Assembly: GCA_016795485.1 (NCBI GenBank)
Contig: JAEUHM010000007.1
Location: 118,727 to 182,726 of the forward strand
Origin: Verrucomicrobiaceae bacterium
GTDB taxonomy: Bacteria; Verrucomicrobiota; Verrucomicrobiia; Verrucomicrobiales; Verrucomicrobiaceae
DNA: 64,000 nt
Direction: 5' to 3'
The position numbers were made by a program, and so were the translations under genes. This document shows positions 62,061 through 64,000 of the stretch, in pieces; position 1 is the first letter of the stretch, and every line of letters starts with the position of its first letter. A model generated the notes under the pieces. The model saw nothing but the letters and a program-made list of their open reading frames with translations, made no database searches and had not been told where the DNA came from.

Positions 62061-62438
62061 TTCTGTGACGGCAGAAAATGATTTTCTGACGCAAGAAAAT
62101 GAATTTCTGACGGCAGAAAACCATTCTGTGACATCGCTGGGCGGTACACCGACATCGCTGGGCGGTACACCGACGTCGCTGGGCGGTACACCGACGTCGC
62201 TGGGTGGCACACCGACGTCGCTGGGCGGTACACCGACGTCGCTGGGCGGTACACCGACGTCGCTGGGTGGTACACCGACGTCGCTGGGTGGCACACCGAC
62301 GTCGCTGGGTGGCACACCGACGTCGCTGGGTGGCGCACCGACGTCACTGGATGACTCAACGACGTCACTGGATGACTCAACGACGTCACTGGATGACTCA
62401 ACGACGTCATTGGATGAGCCAACGACGTCATTGGATGA
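62061..62438. repeat. 21-bp minisatellite, tract 4 (18 units)
   Basis: Eighteen 21-bp units in unbroken register (378 bp), in three blocks with related but changing sequence. Units 1-3 carry TTTCTGACGGCAGAAAA. Units 4-13 carry ACCGACGTCGCTGGGCGG or the GGGTGG variant. Units 14-18 carry AACGACGTCACTGGATGA. Block borders are chimeric (unit 4 is half block 1, half block 2). Plus frame heptads: FLTAENH, TPTSLGG, STTSLDD, PTTSLDE. Minus frame heptads: SDVGVPP, DVVESSS. Both strands are open over more than 160 codons. No domain or signal in either product. Confidence 0.95.
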
Positions 62439-62477
62439 GCCAACGACCGATTTCTTCACCTCAACCCTTTCTGTGCC

Positions 62478-63290
62478 ATGCCCACTTGGAACAGCGGAGT
62501 GACTTGGTCCTCCGGAGCACTTTGGGGGCCGGTCTCGCCACCGCCTCCAATCGTCAAGACAACCCGAACTCATAACCTCAGATCCAACATGAAACGACTT
62601 CCGTTCTTCCCTACCCGTATCGCCGAGCGGCCAGCTTGGTTCAATAACTTCGCCACCCAGTTGCCTCTGGCCAACGCCATCTTGGCTCAGGATGCTACCC
62701 TAGTGGCCGATCTTGTGAAAGACGCCCGCTATTGCGCCTACGTCACGGGAGATTGGCTCAAGTGGGCCAGAGACAACGGCGAGCAGGCCACTGCGGCCAT
62801 AGAGGAACTCTACTCCGGCACGGGCGGGACGGAGTTTGACCTGCCGGTCTTCACCCCGCCTGCACCGGAAGCGGGCGTGGTGCCTGTGGAGGTGGGGGCG
62901 CTGACCCGCATCCTGGATTTCGCAGTCAAAATCAAGCGCGAGCCCACCTATACCGAGGCCATCGGCTTCCAGTTAGGCATCATCGGTGGCGAGGACAGCG
63001 CGGAGCATCCAGTGCCAGAGTTTACGCTGGAGGTGGAGCGCGGCAGCGGCTGCGAGTGCGTGAAGATCAAGTTCAAGAAATACAAACACAAAGGCGTGGT
63101 CGTCTTCAGCCGCCGAGCGAATGGAGGCTGGGAGCAACTGGGCATCGACCTAGCCAGCCCCTACCTGGACGAGCGCCCGCTGCTAGTGCCTACCCAGCCC
63201 GAAGCGCGGGAATACCGCCTGCAATACTACGATGACGAAGGCCCAAACGGTGACTTCAGCCCCGTGCAGGGAGTGACGGTGAATCCGTAG
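62478..63290 (+). CDS. Hypothetical protein of a lineage-specific family
   Basis: 270 aa from 62478, or 233 aa from ATG 62589 (MKRLPFFPTRIAERPAWFNN); neither has a clear ribosome binding site. The short N-terminal piece has tryptophan-glycine repeats (TWNSGVTWSSGALWGPVS) followed by four prolines. The main part has a helical half (FATQLPLANAILAQDATLVA, YCAYVTGDWLKWARDNGEQA) and a beta-rich C-terminal half (VKIKFKKYKHKGVVVFSRRA, EYRLQYYDDEGPNGDFSP) that looks fibronectin-like. Ends with VTVNP. No signal peptide. Function unknown; the C-terminal fold recalls surface or tail-like proteins. Confidence 0.65.
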   Translation: MPTWNSGVTWSSGALWGPVSPPPPIVKTTRTHNLRSNMKRLPFFPTRIAERPAWFNNFATQLPLANAILAQDATLVADLVKDARYCAYVTGDWLKWARDNGEQATAAIEELYSGTGGTEFDLPVFTPPAPEAGVVPVEVGALTRILDFAVKIKREPTYTEAIGFQLGIIGGEDSAEHPVPEFTLEVERGSGCECVKIKFKKYKHKGVVVFSRRANGGWEQLGIDLASPYLDERPLLVPTQPEAREYRLQYYDDEGPNGDFSPVQGVTVNP

Positions 63291-63312
63291 GTTGGGGGCA
63301 TGGTTGGCAGTT

Positions 63313-63378
63313 GTTGAGCAATGGTTGAGCGATTGTTTAGCCATTGTTCATCAAACGGCCGCTAAACCACTGCTCAAC
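63313..63378. repeat. Imperfect inverted repeat between two hypothetical genes
   Basis: GTTGAGCAATGGTTGAGC (63313-63330) faces GCTAAACCACTGCTCAAC (63361-63378), whose complement is GTTGAGCAGTGGTTTAGC. The inside also repeats GTTTAGC and GCTAAAC. It may form a hairpin in the 143-bp gap. Confidence 0.6.
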
Positions 63379-63433
63379 GGCGCGCCAGCGCCCCTCAACG
63401 ACCGCTAAACAACCGCAAACGTATTCCCAAGCC

Positions 63434-63691
63434 ATGCCCTTCGACCCATCCCTACCGCAAGCGAACACTGAGATTGATGCCGAGCAGATGCGAGATCAGC
63501 TCAACGCGCTCAATGACGACATCCAGACCCGAGCGACGAACGCGGCTTTGGCGAGTGCCATAGAGAACACCAGCGCTAACACCAATGCGGTGACTACCTT
63601 GGACATGAACCCGGAGGCGAACTATGACCCGAATCAGTTGCTGCTCATCATCCAGAAGCTGAATGAGTTGATCCTGACGGCGAGGAGGTGA
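63434..63691 (+). CDS. Small hypothetical protein
   Basis: 85 aa from ATG 63434 (MPFDPSLPQANTEIDAEQMR); an upstream ATG at 63344 would run through the inverted repeat. Mostly helical, with two stretches likely to pair as coiled coil: AEQMRDQLNALNDDIQTRAT and YDPNQLLLIIQKLNELILTA. No signal or membrane segment. It follows the 62478 gene in the same direction after 143 bp and may act with it. Confidence 0.6.
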   Translation: MPFDPSLPQANTEIDAEQMRDQLNALNDDIQTRATNAALASAIENTSANTNAVTTLDMNPEANYDPNQLLLIIQKLNELILTARR

Positions 63692-63703
63692 AACGGAAGA
63701 TGG

Positions 63704-63743
63704 GGAGTGGTGGAGTGGTGGAGTGGTGGAGTGGTGGAGTGTT
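63704..63743. repeat. 8-bp simple repeat
   Basis: Five tandem copies of GGAGTGGT, the last one GGAGTGTT, directly in front of the second 149-bp dispersed repeat. Confidence 0.9.
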
Positions 63744-63889
63744 GTAGCCTGGCTCTGTGAGCCGGGGGGGCGTGGGGCTAGGCATTCATCCTGCGTCCAT
63801 CTTGGGTGAGGAGAGGACAAATGGCAGGAGAATGGTGGCAGAAGAATGGATTCCTTATTGGCTCAGTCAGGACATCGGTAACACCTTTG
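63739..63889. repeat. 149-bp dispersed repeat, copy 2
   Basis: Matches 47977-48125 over its whole length with scattered substitutions and a few single-base insertions. It ends TCAGGACATCGGTAACACC-TTTG, then a second version of the motif, TTCAGGACATAGGTAACAC, follows at once (63890-63909). Confidence 0.9.
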
Positions 63890-64000
63890 GTTCAGGACAT
63901 AGGTAACACATGGTGTGATTGGGTTATGGTTTAGGGTGTGGGCAAAGTGGGGTCAACTGTCGTTTTCAGGCTGCGTGTGGATTGGGGTCGTCTTGGGTCT
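63890..64000. mobile_element. Possible end of an insertion-sequence-like element, cut by the window edge
   Basis: Starts TTCAGGACATAGGTAACACA. This GGACATAGGTAACAC form resembles terminal sequences I associate with IS481/IS3-type elements, but this is memory, not a search. No transposase codons can be seen in the remaining 90 bp. Confidence 0.3.

Noticed and set aside
61731..62573. Long minus-strand frame across tract 4 (and the plus-strand frame 61993-62502) as protein genes
   Set aside because: Both strands are open because the 21-bp period contains no stop codon; neither product has a signal, domain or convincing start. The minus frame also runs through the HTH gene. Translation cannot be excluded but is not supported.

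Overview
The window looks like a chromosomal segment of a Verrucomicrobiota bacterium (Prosthecobacter/Verrucomicrobium-like). This is an inference from gene content: a DUF1080 protein, a planctomycete-type cytochrome c domain (PSCyt1-like), five secreted caspase-fold proteins (three with SUMF1/FGE-like domains), an arylsulfatase-type sulfatase, four Gfo/Idh/MocA oxidoreductases in small catabolic operons, a K+-independent-type membrane pyrophosphatase, and a signal-peptide FAD-dependent oxidoreductase with flanking beta-sandwich modules. No rRNA, tRNA, CRISPR array or intact transposase was recognised.

Layout. 1-16.2 kb is mostly housekeeping and metabolic: a fused membrane/spermidine-synthase-like protein running off the left edge, a sterol desaturase-like enzyme, mgtE, Gfo/Idh/MocA, a SAM methyltransferase, a sulfatase with two membrane proteins, an NHS-family transporter / Gfo / LOG operon, a UDP-sugar epimerase, a Nudix hydrolase, and an unusual GH114-like/beta-barrel fusion. 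16.2-29.5 kb is the most striking region: five minus-strand paralogues of secreted caspase-fold (C14-like) peptidases, all keeping the His and Cys dyad. Each has a different C-terminal module (SUMF1 x3, cytochrome c x1, coiled-coil-like x1). They are separated by a ~130-bp repeat family with terminal inverted repeats and by two 21-bp minisatellites. Three of the five, plus two small neighbours, share a 26-bp upstream element.

29.8-45.6 kb is again core metabolism: an Mrr-like/bactofilin-like fusion, rimO, a glycerate kinase operon, PP2C phosphatase, aldose epimerase, a TMTC-like membrane TPR protein, an MFS/Gfo/Psd operon, hppA, DUF167 and DUF1080. 45.6-48.3 kb is a repeat-rich accessory patch: twin hairpins, REP-like palindromes, a deleted RAYT-type transposase remnant, an XRE regulator, and an 84-bp tandem array built from four 21-mers. 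48.3-57.1 kb holds an ECF sigma factor with its probable membrane anti-sigma, ispF, metG, a glycosyltransferase, the FAD oxidoreductase, a GNAT enzyme and a beta-lactamase-fold hydrolase.

57.4-61.3 kb is a defence locus. A two-gene restriction-modification cassette (DUF1156-like, zinc-ribbon-rich DNA methyltransferase plus PD-(D/E)XK nuclease) sits between remnants of type I hsdM and hsdR. 61.6-64 kb holds a small HTH gene, the largest 21-bp array (18 units), two lineage-specific hypothetical genes and a second copy of the 149-bp repeat from 48.0 kb. The recurring theme is that all four tandem arrays in the window, although unrelated in sequence, are built on exactly 21 bp (or 4 x 21).
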